This document shows, in pieces, positions 1 through 10,700 of a DNA stretch of 64,000 nt. Position 1 is the stretch's first letter, and every line of letters starts with the position of its first letter. Both the position numbers and the translations under genes were made by a program. The notes beneath the pieces were generated by a model that worked only from the letters and a program-made list of their open reading frames with translations, had not been told where the DNA came from and ran no database searches. The stretch covers positions 221,915,887-221,979,886 of the forward strand of contig NC_134365.1 of assembly GCF_035582795.1 (NCBI RefSeq), read 5' to 3'. Origin of the DNA: Mycteria americana (taxonomy: Eukaryota; Chordata; Aves; Ciconiiformes; Ciconiidae).

Positions 1-1029
1 AACGGCTCGGCTGGGTCCCCCCCCACCCCAAGGCTGTGGCTCGGCTGGGTCCCCCCCCACCCCACGCCACCCCAAAGCCAAACCTCTGCCAGGGCCACCG
101 CCGCACCCCCGGGGCTCGCCGGGCTGTGCCCAGACCTGGGCAAACACGGAGAAGGAGCCTTCTGCCGTCACCTCCTTGGACATTGCTCGCTGCCCTTCCA
201 CACCAGCCCCCCCCGGGGTTCAACCCCCCCCCAGCTGCTCGGGGGGGGCTGCTCTGCACCCCAGACCATCCCCTGGGTGTGAGGAGCGGGTGCCCTCGCC
301 GACAGCCTCGCCCCATGATCGGGGTGCGGGCACGAGCGTGCACCGCTGCTGGGACCCTCTGCGGGGTCTGCAGGTCTGAGCCATCCGCGGCCAGAATCGG
401 GGGGCTCGTAGCCCCGCCGCTGGTACGAGGAAGGGGGGGGGGCACATCAAATCCGGCCACTTTCGGGAGCTGGTGAGGAGCACGCGGCGTCGAACACGGT
501 GGCTGTGATCGCCCCACGGGAGGTGGCATCGCGGGCACTGGAGCTGGACCTCCCGCACCCAGCAAGGCTGAGACGTCCCCGGCACCTCCGGTTCCCCGGC
601 ACAGGGATGCCCAGGGTGGCCCAGGGCTGGGGGGGGGGGGGCGGGGGGGGACGGCGGAACCCCGGCGGGGAACGCGGCGTGGAGGAAACCGCAACACGGC
701 GCCTGCCGCGGCCCCCAGCGGCTCGGCCCCCCCCCCGGCCTGTCCCCGAGCCGCTCTTGCAAAATGCCAACCCCACGGGGACGTTTCCCCTCGGGGCGAG
801 CGGGAGGGTGCAGGCACGGGGCCCCCGCGGGGCAGCCCCACGCCAGCGGCCGAGCCCCACGCCATGGGCGGCCGGGAGGAAGCAGCAGGGACGGCGGCGG
901 TGCAGGCGGAAGCGAGGGGAGCCGGGTGAGCGGCGTCACCCCAGAAATGCCGGGCAGCGTCGTCGCAAAGGCCCCCACGGCGCTGCCGGGTCCCTCGCCC
1001 TGCAGCAGGCTGGCCGCTGCCTGCGCGTC
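1..1029. other. ARAP1 intron, GC-rich, no exon seen
   Basis: This stretch lies downstream of the ARAP1 first coding exon on the minus strand, so it belongs to that gene's intron (inferred from exon order). It is very GC-rich with several runs of 8 or more G or C. I see no segment that translates to a recognisable ARAP1 part (PH, ArfGAP, RhoGAP or RA domains) and no splice-bounded exon candidate. Confidence 0.5.
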
Positions 1030-1741
1030 ACCCTGACGTGGGCAAGCATCGTCCAGACATGGGCAAGCATCATCCCCAGTGTGGGCAAACATCACCCTGA
1101 TGTGGGCAAGCATCATCCAGACATGGGCAAGCATCACCCCCAACATGGGCAAGCATCACCCTGATGTGGGCAAGCATCATCCAGACATGGGCAAGCATCA
1201 CCCCCAACATGGGCAAGCATCACCCTGACATGGGCAAGCATCACCCTGGACATGGGTAAGCATCACCCCCAGCATGGGCAAGCATCACCCTGGCGTGGGC
1301 AAGCATCACCCTGGCGTGGGCAAGCATCATCCCCAGCATGGGCAAGCATCACCCCCAGCATGGGCAAGCATCATCCCCAGCATGGGCAAGCATCACCCCC
1401 AGCATGGGCAAGCATCATCCCCAGCATGGGCAAGCATCATTCAGACATGGGCAAGCATCACCCTGACGTGGGTAAGCATCCAAACATGGGCAAGCATCAC
1501 CCCAGACATGGGCAAGCATCACCCCCAGCATGGGCAAGCATCATCCCCAGCATGGGCAAGCATCACCCCCAGCATGGGCAAGCATCATCCCCAGCATGGG
1601 CAAGCATCATTCAGACATGGGCAAGCATCACCCTGACGTGGGCAAGCATCATCCAAACATGGGCAAGCATCAGCCAGACGTGGGCAAGCATCACCCCCAA
1701 CAGGGGCAAGCATCACCCTGACGTGGGCAAGCATCACCCCT
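1030..1741. repeat. 21-22 bp minisatellite (GGGCAAGCATCACCC type)
   Basis: About 32 tandem copies of a 21-22 bp unit, core GGGCAAGCATCACCC followed by a variable spacer (TGACGT, CCAGCAT, CAGACAT). The mix of 21- and 22-bp units keeps several frames free of stops, which creates long but meaningless open frames. It lies in the ARAP1 intron. Spacer variants are interspersed, suggesting repeated unequal exchange. Confidence 0.9.
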
Positions 1742-2223
1742 CTGCTTTAGGTCGCTGGCCACCCGGCCGCGTCCCCCCCGCCCCAGCCCCCCGTGCTGGC
1801 CACCGGCAGGCAGCCGGGGCAGGTCCCCCCCCCGGGGCAGGGGAAGGTGTTTCGGGGCCGGCACAGCACCCCGGCGGCTGCGGGGCTCCCTCGGTCGCGG
1901 CCAGCGGCACCCCAGTGCCCGTCACCGAGGCCGGGCACCCCGTCACCCCCGGGGCAGCCCAGGAAGCCGCAGGGCAGGCGGCTGCGGTAGCCGTGCCGGC
2001 ACGTGCCGCCCCGCACGCGGAGCCGGGACTGCGGCTCGCCGGCGGCCGAGCCTGCGCCAAACGGCCGCCGCGGGTGACCCGGGCCCGCGCCCGCCTGAAT
2101 GCGCCCCTTGTCTGCGCCGGCTCGGCTGCGCCGCGGCACCTCCTCCATCGCCGGGCACCGTCCCCAACGAGAGCGGTGCCTGCGCACGCGCCCAGCGCCG
2201 AGGCGCGGCACAAGGCCCGACCC
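1742..2223. other. Intron spacer between two minisatellites
   Basis: GC-rich, CpG-rich sequence with no recognisable exon or known repeat. Open frames on both strands look like a consequence of composition (few A/T-containing stop codons). Confidence 0.5.
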
Positions 2224-2965
2224 TGCCGTATACATCCACTGTAGGGCCCGGCGCCAGCTTATACGTACCCTGCCGTATACATCCACTATAGGGCCCGGCA
2301 CCAGCTTATACGTACCCTGCCGTATACATCCACTATAGGGCCCGGCACCAGCTTATACGTACCCTGCCGTATACATCCACTATAGGGCCCGGCACCAGCT
2401 TATACGTACCCTGCCGTATACATCCACTGTAGGGACTGCGCGCCAGCTTATACGTACCCTGCCGTATACATCCACCATAGGGCCCAGCACCAGCTTATAC
2501 GTACCCTGCCGTATACATCCACTATAGGGCCCGGCACCAGCTTATACGTACCCTGCCGTATACATCCACTATAGGGCCCGGCACCAGCTTATACGTACCC
2601 TGCCGTATACATCCACTGTAGGGACTGCGCGCCAGCTTATACGTACCCTGCCGTATACATCCACCATAGGGACCACACGCACCAGCTTATACGTACCCTG
2701 CCGGATGCATCCGCCATAGGGACCACACGCCAGCTTATACGTACCCTGCTGTATACATCCACCATAGGGACCATGCGCCAGCTTATACGTACCCTGCCGT
2801 ATACACCCACTGTAGGGACCACACACCAGCTTATACGTACCCTGCCGTATACATCCACCGTAGGGACCACACACCAGCTTATATGTACCCTGCCGTATAC
2901 ATCCACCATAGGGACCACACGCCAGCTTATACGTACCCTGCCGTATACATCCACTATAGGGACCA
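2224..2965. repeat. 47-bp minisatellite with GTATAC and TATACGTA palindromes
   Basis: Sixteen copies of a roughly 47-bp unit that starts near CCGTATACATCCAC, passes a TAGGG-containing core and ends in CTTATACGTACCCTG. Three core subtypes exist: GGGCCCGGC, GGGACTGCGCG and GGGACCACAC. GACTGCGCG copies occur near 2430 and 2620, four units apart, so part of the array has a four-unit higher-order period. The right half is almost wholly the GGGACCACAC type. Each unit holds two self-complementary hexamer/octamer-like segments (GTATAC and TATACGTA). Confidence 0.92.
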
Positions 2966-3235
2966 CACGTGTACCTGCTGTAGCAGCACACACAGCGTAC
3001 TGGACATATACGCCAGAGCAACCAATCACCTTAGCGATACCCCACTGCGTACATCCGCAACGGTAATCAAGCACCAGCACGTATATGCCCTACTGTATAT
3101 ATCCACATATATACAGTCTATATGGATATAGTAGCAAGGTATATATGCTACTGTAGCCACCCCCTGCAGCAGCCAGGCCGCAGCACACGCGCTCTAGGAC
3201 ATATTTTGCAGCATTTATATATGTAACGTATACGT
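2966..3235. repeat. Degenerate AT-richer tail of the 47-bp array
   Basis: The 47-bp array fades into AT-richer sequence with repeated TATATA and GTATAT segments, for example around 3085-3150 and 3215-3230. It probably represents decayed or early copies of the same array. No gene is seen. Confidence 0.55.
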
Positions 3236-6059
3236 GAGGGGTGCGTCAGCGCCCGCAGGGCGCCGGGGCCCCACGGCCGCCCCGTCCCCTCTCCTTTCGG
3301 GCGCCGGGAGCCGTCCCGCTGCCCCGCAGCGGCACGGGCTGGGGGGCTCCACCGCGGTGTCCCCGGAGTCCCCCGGGAGCCACGGCGGAGCCTGACGAGG
3401 ACAAGCTGCCGGCGAGGTCAACCGTAGCCATCCCTGCGCCCCGGGGAGATCGGCTCCCGCCGTCCCGGGAGGTGCCGCTCGGCCGCCAGCACCCGGTGAG
3501 GACACGTCCCCGTCCCCTCCGGCACCGGGCACGTCGCTGCCAGCTTGAGCCGGGCTGCGCGGACCCCGCAGCCGGTGGGCACGGCCGTGCCGTCACCGAA
3601 ACTCCCGGGAGCAGCTCCGGTGGCGAATGCCAGCGCTTGCCGAGCCGGGCAGGAGGGAGCAAACCCCGGTGCCATCCCCTGCCCGCTGCCCGCTGAGCCC
3701 CGGGGACGATGCCCACGTCCCCAGGGGCAGCCCCGGGGAGCAGGGACCGGGGGGGGGGGGGGGGGGGGCAAACGACGCCGACGGCGCGATCCAGCTCCTG
3801 TTGGAGCCCCCCAAACTTTCAGCGTCTGCAGAACCCTGCGGCAAGGAGCGCCCTGGCCCAGCCGCCCCCAGGGGAGCCCGAGTGGCTCCCAGATCCCCCC
3901 CCCGGGCCACCCATGGGGGCTGGGAGGAGAGGGGCCAGCCGGGGTGCTCAGCCCCGGGGCGGGGGGGCGGCTGCCCGGGTGGAACGCAACGCCCGTGCAA
4001 AGCAAAGCAAAAAGCAGAGGAAGGTGACGCCGGTGGGGGGGCCGGCGGGGCGCAGCGGGGTCCCGGCCACCCTCCACGGTGGCGTACGGAAAGCGCCGTG
4101 ACGGCACGGGAAGCCAGGGCTGCCGGGGACCCGCCCGGCAAACAACTCCTTTCCCGGCAAACAACTCCTTTCCTGGCAAAGCCCCTGTGCCACGCCACGC
4201 CGTGCCACCGCGGCCGGCGACCCGCGGCCCTGCAGGGCCTTACGGCAGCCGCTCTCCCGGCTCGGCCGCTGTCGGCTCCACCGGCGCTGAGGCTCGAGCA
4301 GAGGCAGGAAACACCCGGCTGAGCAGAAGCAGGCGAGGCTCGCGCCTCGCAGCACGGGCAGCGCCTGCTTCCCGGCCAAAACCCCCACCGGCCCCGTCCG
4401 CTGCCATCCTGCAAACGCTGCACCGCTCCCGGGGCGATGGCGGCGGTGACGTCCCTACCTGGGCAGCCAAGCAGGGACCCCCAGCAGGGCTGGAGCCGGT
4501 GCCGTGGGGAAGGTCCAGCAAGGCCGGCCGGCGGTGCCGGCGATGCCGGCGGGGAGCGGAGTTCGTCACCCCGAGCACTTCCTGCACCACGCTCAGCCGC
4601 GAGCAAAACTTCCTGAGGCGGCCGAAGCGGCGGCGTGGCCGGCACCAAACCGGCGGCCACCGGCCTCACCGAGCACCGGCATCCTCCCGGCCGGGGCCGG
4701 AGGGAGAACGGCTCCGGGGGGATTTTGGGGACCACCTCGGTGCAGAAACGCGGTGATGGGGACGGTCGCCGGGGCTGCTGGGACGGACACGGCTTCGGCG
4801 GTGATCCGGAGCCCAGGGAGCCCCGGGGACAGGTCCTTGCCCACCCCATGGGGTGCCACCCCCCCCCGCCCCCCCCGGCTGCCCGAGCCCCCTCCCCCGC
4901 TCGGCATCCCACCCGCTCCCTGGCTGCATCGGCGCCAGGCGGGGGGGGGGGGGGGGGCATCTCCGCCCGCCTCACCCAGGCAAGAGGAGGGGTTCTGCCC
5001 CCAAAATCCTGCTGGGGCAGGGATGGGCAGCCGGGGGGGCACAGCCACCCCCCCATCCCCGTTCCCATCCTGAGCGCACAGCTGCCTCGGGGGGGGGTGT
5101 CTCATCCAGCACCGTCACCCGGGGCTGCGGGGACGGGGCAAACACTCCCCGCGGACCCCCGCCTCCCTCGGAGTGCCGGGGGGGGGGGCGGGGGTCGTGG
5201 GGAGGGAGGCGGGGGGGGCGAGGCCGTGCAGCCGGGCTCAGCATGGCCGCCACATCACCCCCCCTCACCCAGGGGCTCCCTTCCCCCCCCCCCCCAGAAC
5301 CCCGCTCCCCCCCGGCTCCGTGCCCCCCTGCTTGCTCTTGTGCTCTTGCAGGATTTTGGGGTGCAGCGGCGGGGGCACGGGGGGGGGGGACGCTCTGGCA
5401 GCCGCAGCCACAGCAGCCCGGTGAGGGTGCAGCAAACGCTGCGCTTGCAGGGAGGGGCTGCGGCTGAGCGGTGGGGGAGCACCGGGGAGGGGGGGACACA
5501 CATCAAGGGAGGGCTGCGAGCGCCGCTCTCACCAAACCCCAGCCTGCTCTCGTGTCATCCGGCTGCACCGGTTCCCCCCCCCCCCCGCCTCCCCGTCCCC
5601 TCCCGCTGCGGTTTGCTGCCTGTCCCCGCAGGGTGTGACGAGTTCCTCGGGCCTCAGCGCCGACCGCACTGCGGGCAAGGGCCGGGCAGGGCCCCGCACG
5701 CCGCCGGGCACCGGGTGGGGAGCAGCAGCCCAAGCCCAGGAGGGGTTGGGGTGACCGGGGTGAGGGGGGTGACGGGGGTGGCTGCACCCAGCCCATAGAT
5801 CAGCCCCCAAGACCCGCCTCGAGCCCGGGAGAGAAAAGCGGCGCGGACCCCGGCACTCACGGAGCCCACGCTCGGGATTCGGCCACCCCACGCTGGCCCC
5901 GCATCCCCCCACGCGCCCCCCGAAAGGGGATGGGGACAAAGCTGGGGTGTCCCTGGGGGTGCCCCCCCCCCCCCGGGCCGTGTGACAGTAGAGGGCACCG
6001 CTGTCCTGGGGGAGAGCAGCCACAGCCCCTCTCCCGATCCCCCCCCAGCCTGCTTGGGC
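3236..6059. other. ARAP1 intron, GC-rich, G-run dense
   Basis: Nearly 3 kb of GC-rich intron sequence with long homopolymer G or C runs (for example near 3750-3768, 4942-4957, 5278-5294 and 5576-5588). A 20-bp direct duplication (GGCAAACAACTCCTTTCC type) lies at 4136-4180. Both strands show long open frames, but none encodes a recognisable domain and the codon content is dominated by Pro, Gly, Ala and Arg, as expected from composition alone. Confidence 0.5.
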
Positions 6060-6870
6060 CCCCCAGGAGATGGGGCTGGGGGGTGTGGGCACCCCCAGGG
6101 CGATGGGCTGGGGGGGGTGGGTACCCTACAAGACGGGGCTGGGGGGGGGTGAGTACCCCAGGGGATGGGCTGGGGGGGGGTGCCGGTACCCCCAGGAGAT
6201 GGGGCTGGGGGGGGGGATGTGGACCCCCAGGAGATGGGGCTGGGGGGTGTGGGTACCCCAGGGGATGGGCTGGGGGGGGTGTGGGCACCCCCAGGAGATG
6301 GGGCTGGGGGGTGTGGGCACCCCCAGGGCGATGGGCTGGGGGGGGTGAGTACCCTACAAGACGGGGCTGGGGGGGGGGTGAGTACCCCAGGGGATGGGCT
6401 GGGGGGGGGTGCCGGTACCCCCAGGAGATGGGGCTGGGGGGGGGGATGTGGACCCCCAGGAGATGGGGCTGGGGGGTGTGGGTACCCCAGGGGATGGGCT
6501 GGGGGGGGTGTGGGCACCCCCAGGAGATGGGGCTGGGGGGTGTGGGTACCCCCAGGGCGATGGGCTGGGGGGGGGTGGGTACCCCACAAGATTTGCCTGG
6601 GGGGGCTGTGGGGACACCCAGGGGATGTGCTGGGGGGAGGGGGGTGTGGGTACCCCCAGGAGATGGGACGGGGGGGGGTACACCAGGAGATGGGGCTGGG
6701 GCTGGGGGGGTGTGGGTACCCCAGGGGATGGGATGGGGGGGTGGGTACCCCACAAGATGGGGCTGGGGGGGGTGTGGGGACCCCCAGGAGATGGACTGGG
6801 GCTGGGGGGGGGGGGGGATTCCAGGGGGATGTGCTGGGGCTGGGGGGGGTGTGGGTACCCCCCTGCAACC
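6060..6870. repeat. G-rich intronic minisatellite with 228-bp higher-order repeat
   Basis: Tandem units of about 28-38 bp with a core such as GGGGATGGGCTGGGGGG followed by GTGGGTACCCC. A larger block is present twice: the segment beginning ACCCTACAAG at 6122 recurs at 6350, giving a 228-bp higher-order period. The plus strand has dense G4-G9 runs and high G-quadruplex potential. The array ends about 115 bp from the ARAP1 splice donor. ARAP1 is transcribed from the minus strand, so its RNA would be C-rich here. Confidence 0.9.
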
Positions 6871-6988
6871 CGTGCCGTCACCACGCGCACCCACCCGAGG
6901 GTCCCACGCGCATCACAGCAGCCCCCCACGGGGACCCCGCTGCCTCGGGACACCCCCAGCCTCAGCCCCCCCCTCGCAGCCCCCTTAC

Positions 6989-7665
6989 CTCCTGTGGGAC
7001 ACGGCCCTGGGGGGCAGCACCGGAGGGCGGCTGGGCGGCGGGGGGGCCTTCAGGGACTGGCACTTCTCTTCCTGCTGGTGCCGCTTGGCCGGCAGCGGTG
7101 GCAGGGGGGGTCTCGCCCTGCTTTCGGCCGGGGGCTTCTCGGCGAGGGCCGGCGGCGAGGGCAGCTCCGGGGCCGGGGGCCGGCTGCGGGGCACCGGGGA
7201 GGGCTCGGGGCTGCCCCCCCTTAGCGAGGGGGAGAATTTGATGGGGGGACGGCAGCCCACCCTGGGTGGGATGGGTGGGGGCAGCTGGGCGAAGCTCGCA
7301 CCCCCCTCCGGTTCCAGCAGCGGGGACCCATCGGGCACCACCGGGCAGCGGGGCTCCGGCTGCTCCGGCTGCGCCGTCGCGGCGCTCAGGCGGAAGACGT
7401 GGCGTTTCAGGGGGACGGGTTTCCTGGCGGGGGGCCGGGGGGTCCCGGCGGGCAGGGTCGCCTCAGCGAAGGCTTTCTGCAGCCCCAGGAGGATGCGGCG
7501 GCGGTGGCCGGGCAGCAGTACGCCCAGGCGGGTGAGCGCCTCGTCCGTCAGCGCCCGGCAGTCCCACACCGTCCGCAGCTCGCTCCGCTGGAAGCTCTCC
7601 GCGTACTGGTCGAGGTGGAGGGCCGCCAGCCAGGCGGCCACCGGCAGAGACCCCCCCTCCTCCAT
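6989..7665 (-). CDS. ARAP1: ARAP1 first coding exon (SAM domain and proline-rich linker), partial gene
   Basis: ARAP1 is a cytosolic, phosphoinositide-dependent Arf- and Rho-GTPase-activating protein acting in endosomal traffic and actin control. This exon encodes the first 225 residues. Residues 5-68 form a SAM domain containing LLPGHRRRIL (50-59). Residues 72-77 (PAGTPR) fit the PxxxPR type of SH3 ligand, KPVPLKRH (82-89) follows, and LPPLPAKRH (188-196) lies in a proline-rich linker. These short blocks match remembered mammalian ARAP1 in the same order. The start is chosen for its strong context (cccgccATGG) and because the SAM domain begins directly after it. The exon ends in AG before GTAAGG (donor at 6988, read on the minus strand), phase 2. 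The PH, ArfGAP, RhoGAP and RA exons are not in the window, so the next intron is at least 6.9 kb. Confidence 0.88.
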
Positions 7666-7744
7666 GGCGGGGGTCCGGCCGCAGAGACCTCGCGCCGCTC
7701 AGTGCATCTCCTGCGCCCGGCGAGGCTCAGGACAGCATCGGGAC
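7666..7744 (-). other. ARAP1 5' untranslated part of the first coding exon (putative)
   Basis: On the minus strand a pyrimidine-rich stretch followed by CCCCAG (7745-7750) precedes the exon. This would place a splice acceptor at 7744/7745 and leave 79 untranslated bases before the ATG. It implies at least one upstream non-coding exon. In mammals ARAP1 has distant 5' exons near or beyond STARD10. A transcription start inside this region is the alternative. Confidence 0.45.
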
Positions 7745-10700
7745 CTGGGGATGGAGAGAAGCAGGGATGAGCTCGGGGTCGGGATCGGGCCCGGACTACG
7801 CGCCGGCGGAAGCCCGGGGTGCCAAAACGACTATTGCCCACTTAACCGGCGTGGTTTTCGGGGGGGCTCCTCGCCTCCGACCACCCGGTGTCCCCAGCGG
7901 GATCGGGCACCCGGATGCCGGCACCTCCCCAGAACCAAGGGGGCTGCAGGGAGCCGGGAACGCCGGAGGGCCCCGGTTTAGGCGTCTAAATGTAGATGCC
8001 GTCCCTGCCGAGGCTCGCCGGATGACGGCACCGTGCGGCCCCGGCGCGGTCCCCGGCCGCCGCGTCACGCCACGCGTGGGGGGCGACGCGTGGGCTGGGG
8101 GACGGGGCGGGGTGCGGGGTCCCACGCCGGCCGCGAAGCCCCTGCAGCCGGACCCCAGAGCAAGAAGGAGCCGGGCAGAAGCCGCCGAGGCGCAGCGGCG
8201 CCGGTGCCGAGGGGCGGCGGGATGTCCCGGGCGCCCGGTGGGGCTGACACCCAATTGCGGGTGGGTGTCCCCCAGGGCTCCGACCCTGCGCAGCCCTGCG
8301 GGCTCCCCGGAGGATGCTCAGGCAATTCGGGGCGAACCGATGGGGAGCGGATGGATGGAGCTCCTGCAGCCCCCCCCGAGAGCCCCCCGCTCCCTGCCCC
8401 CGGCCGCTACGGGGGGGACACGGACGGACGGACGGGTCCGGCAGGCCGCGCCTCACCGACGCCGGACAAAACCTTTGCGTGAGGTGCTGAGAGGAGCCCC
8501 GCGTCCCCTCTCCAGGGCTGTCCCCAGCCCCGTCAAGCCCCCGGGTCCCAAAATGTCTCCCAAAGCCCCGAGAGAGCAAGCGGAAGCTCGCGCCGGCGTG
8601 CAGCCTGCCCGCTCCCCGGTCGGTCTTCGGTCTGGTCCGGGGGCGAGCTCGCGGCTTTAGGAGAGGGGCCAGATCCTGAGCTCTGCGTGCGAACACGGCC
8701 TTCGCCGCCCGCTGTCCCCAGCCGGGGCGGTGGCAGGGTGCTGCTGCCGGAGACCCCGACCCGAAGCCCACCCAACCCCGGCTGCCAGCACGGCATCGCT
8801 CCCGGCTCGCGGCCTGCCCCAGGGCCGCGGCTGTCCTCGGCAGCCCGGTGCATCACTCCGGCACGGCACCCTGGGGTGCGCCCACCTGGCAAAACGCCCC
8901 GAGAGATTGGGTGGAAGGGGGACGCGGGGACTCGCTCGGCGTCCCGGGTCCCGCCGGACCCCCGGCGGGCGGCAGAGCACCCGTGCCGCGCCGTAGCCGC
9001 CGGCGGGGCCGCGTCCCGTTATCTCGCCGAGCAGCGGGGACGGGAGACCCTGCCCTTTCCACCCACCGGCGGGCACAGCCCCCGGCGGCCCCGCGGTCCG
9101 GGCAGGGCCAGGAGCTGTGGCAGGAGGCAGACCCCGGCCGTGCCGGCACACGGGCCGCGCTCCTCGTGGCACTGACGGTGACCCTGGCACACGTCTTGGT
9201 TTGGGTTTGCTGGAGGCTTTTTTAGACCTGCGAAGTAGGAGCCAGAGGATTTCCTGGTGCTGTAAATAGGCCGGTCATGAAATCTGCCGTCAGAGTCACG
9301 TTTGCTCTGACTCAGGCAGCTCCGACCCCTCCGGCTGGCGCTTGCGGTTTCGGCAGCGGGGACTCGTCGAGCGGCAGCCGCTCCTGCCTAACGCGGGCAG
9401 AGCGTGCGGCAGGGCAAGGCTCATCCTCTTCCCAAGGCTCATCCTCCTCTTCCCGGCGCTAACCGGGCACAGCCGAGCCTGCCAGACCCCCGTGGCGGTC
9501 TGAGGTCCGGGCTGGCAGCGGGGGTCACCCGCTGGCCCCCACGCCTCCAGACACGGGCATCCCGGCATTGCCGCAGGGGTCTGGCCGCGGTGCCCCTTCC
9601 CCGGCACAGCTCGGCCGCGCGTCCATCTCCGGCCGAGGAAGGAGCAACGGGGATGGGGGGCCGGCTGCGCCCCACGGCTCCTTGCTGGCTGCACCAGAGA
9701 AACCGGCAGCACCCGGGACCTTCCCGCTGGTGCCGGCAAAGCCAACCAGCAGCACAAAAATCCCTGAAGCAGCATAAAACAGGAGGGGCCGCGCACACGC
9801 AGACCGGCCCTTTCCCTCTGCCACCTCCACAGCTTAAAAAAAACCCCAAACAACAAAAAAAACCCCTACTATTAAAAATAGACCAGTGATGGCGCTGGGT
9901 GACATGGCTGTCACAGGACGCCCGGTGCTGCCTGCGCAGGCAGGCTCGTCCCCCGGCCGGTCGCTGCCTGCGACGCGCTTCTTGCGGCGGAGCAGAAGGA
10001 AACGCGGTGGCACCGGCGAGGGTCCCACACGCGTCCCCTCCCAGCGGGAGCCAAGGACTCACCGCGAGCGTCACCCATTGCCACGGGTGACGGCAGCCCC
10101 TGCTCTGTGCCGGGGCCGTCGAAGCTGCGGCGGGACGGACCCACCTCTGGCAGCCAGGAATTTGGGGTGGCAGGGGGTGGGCACGCACCCATGAGCCCCC
10201 CCCGGGTGCAGCCTTGCCGGGAGGAGGAGAACGTGCGGCGGTGGCACCGGTGTTGCCACCGGTTCTGCTTTTGCACCGAGCGGGAGGCGGATGGGTTTGT
10301 GCCGCGCTGCCGGCACGGGACACCTCTCCCCGTCCCCGCGGGACGAGCCCTGTGCCGCTGCCAGGGGGGAGCTGCACCCACCGGACGCTCACCTCGGCTC
10401 GCTGCCGGCACCGCCCCGGCACCACGCGCGTGCCGGCGGAGCACCGGGACGGCCGCGGGGCCTCGCTGCTGCTCGCCGGGGACAGGGACTGGGGACAAAG
10501 CTCCGCCGAGGGACCTGCCGGGTCCCTGGCACGTGGGGCTGGCAGCTCACCGTCACACTCCGTCCCCTCGCCCTCGCCGAGTAAATCATTCATCGGGACC
10601 CTGCTGGGTTCCCTCCTCTGGTCGTGAATCATTTAACCTCTGCCCACAAAGAGACGAGGAAACTCCACAAACAGAATCGACCCGGAGAGCCACCGTAACC

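Noticed and set aside
1252-2244. 330-codon frame of MGKHHPQHGQASP-like repeats
   Set aside because: Direct product of the 21-22 bp minisatellite; other frames are equally open.
5930-7981. 683-codon plus-strand open frame
   Set aside because: It runs through the G-rich minisatellite and antisense to the ARAP1 SAM exon; no known domain.
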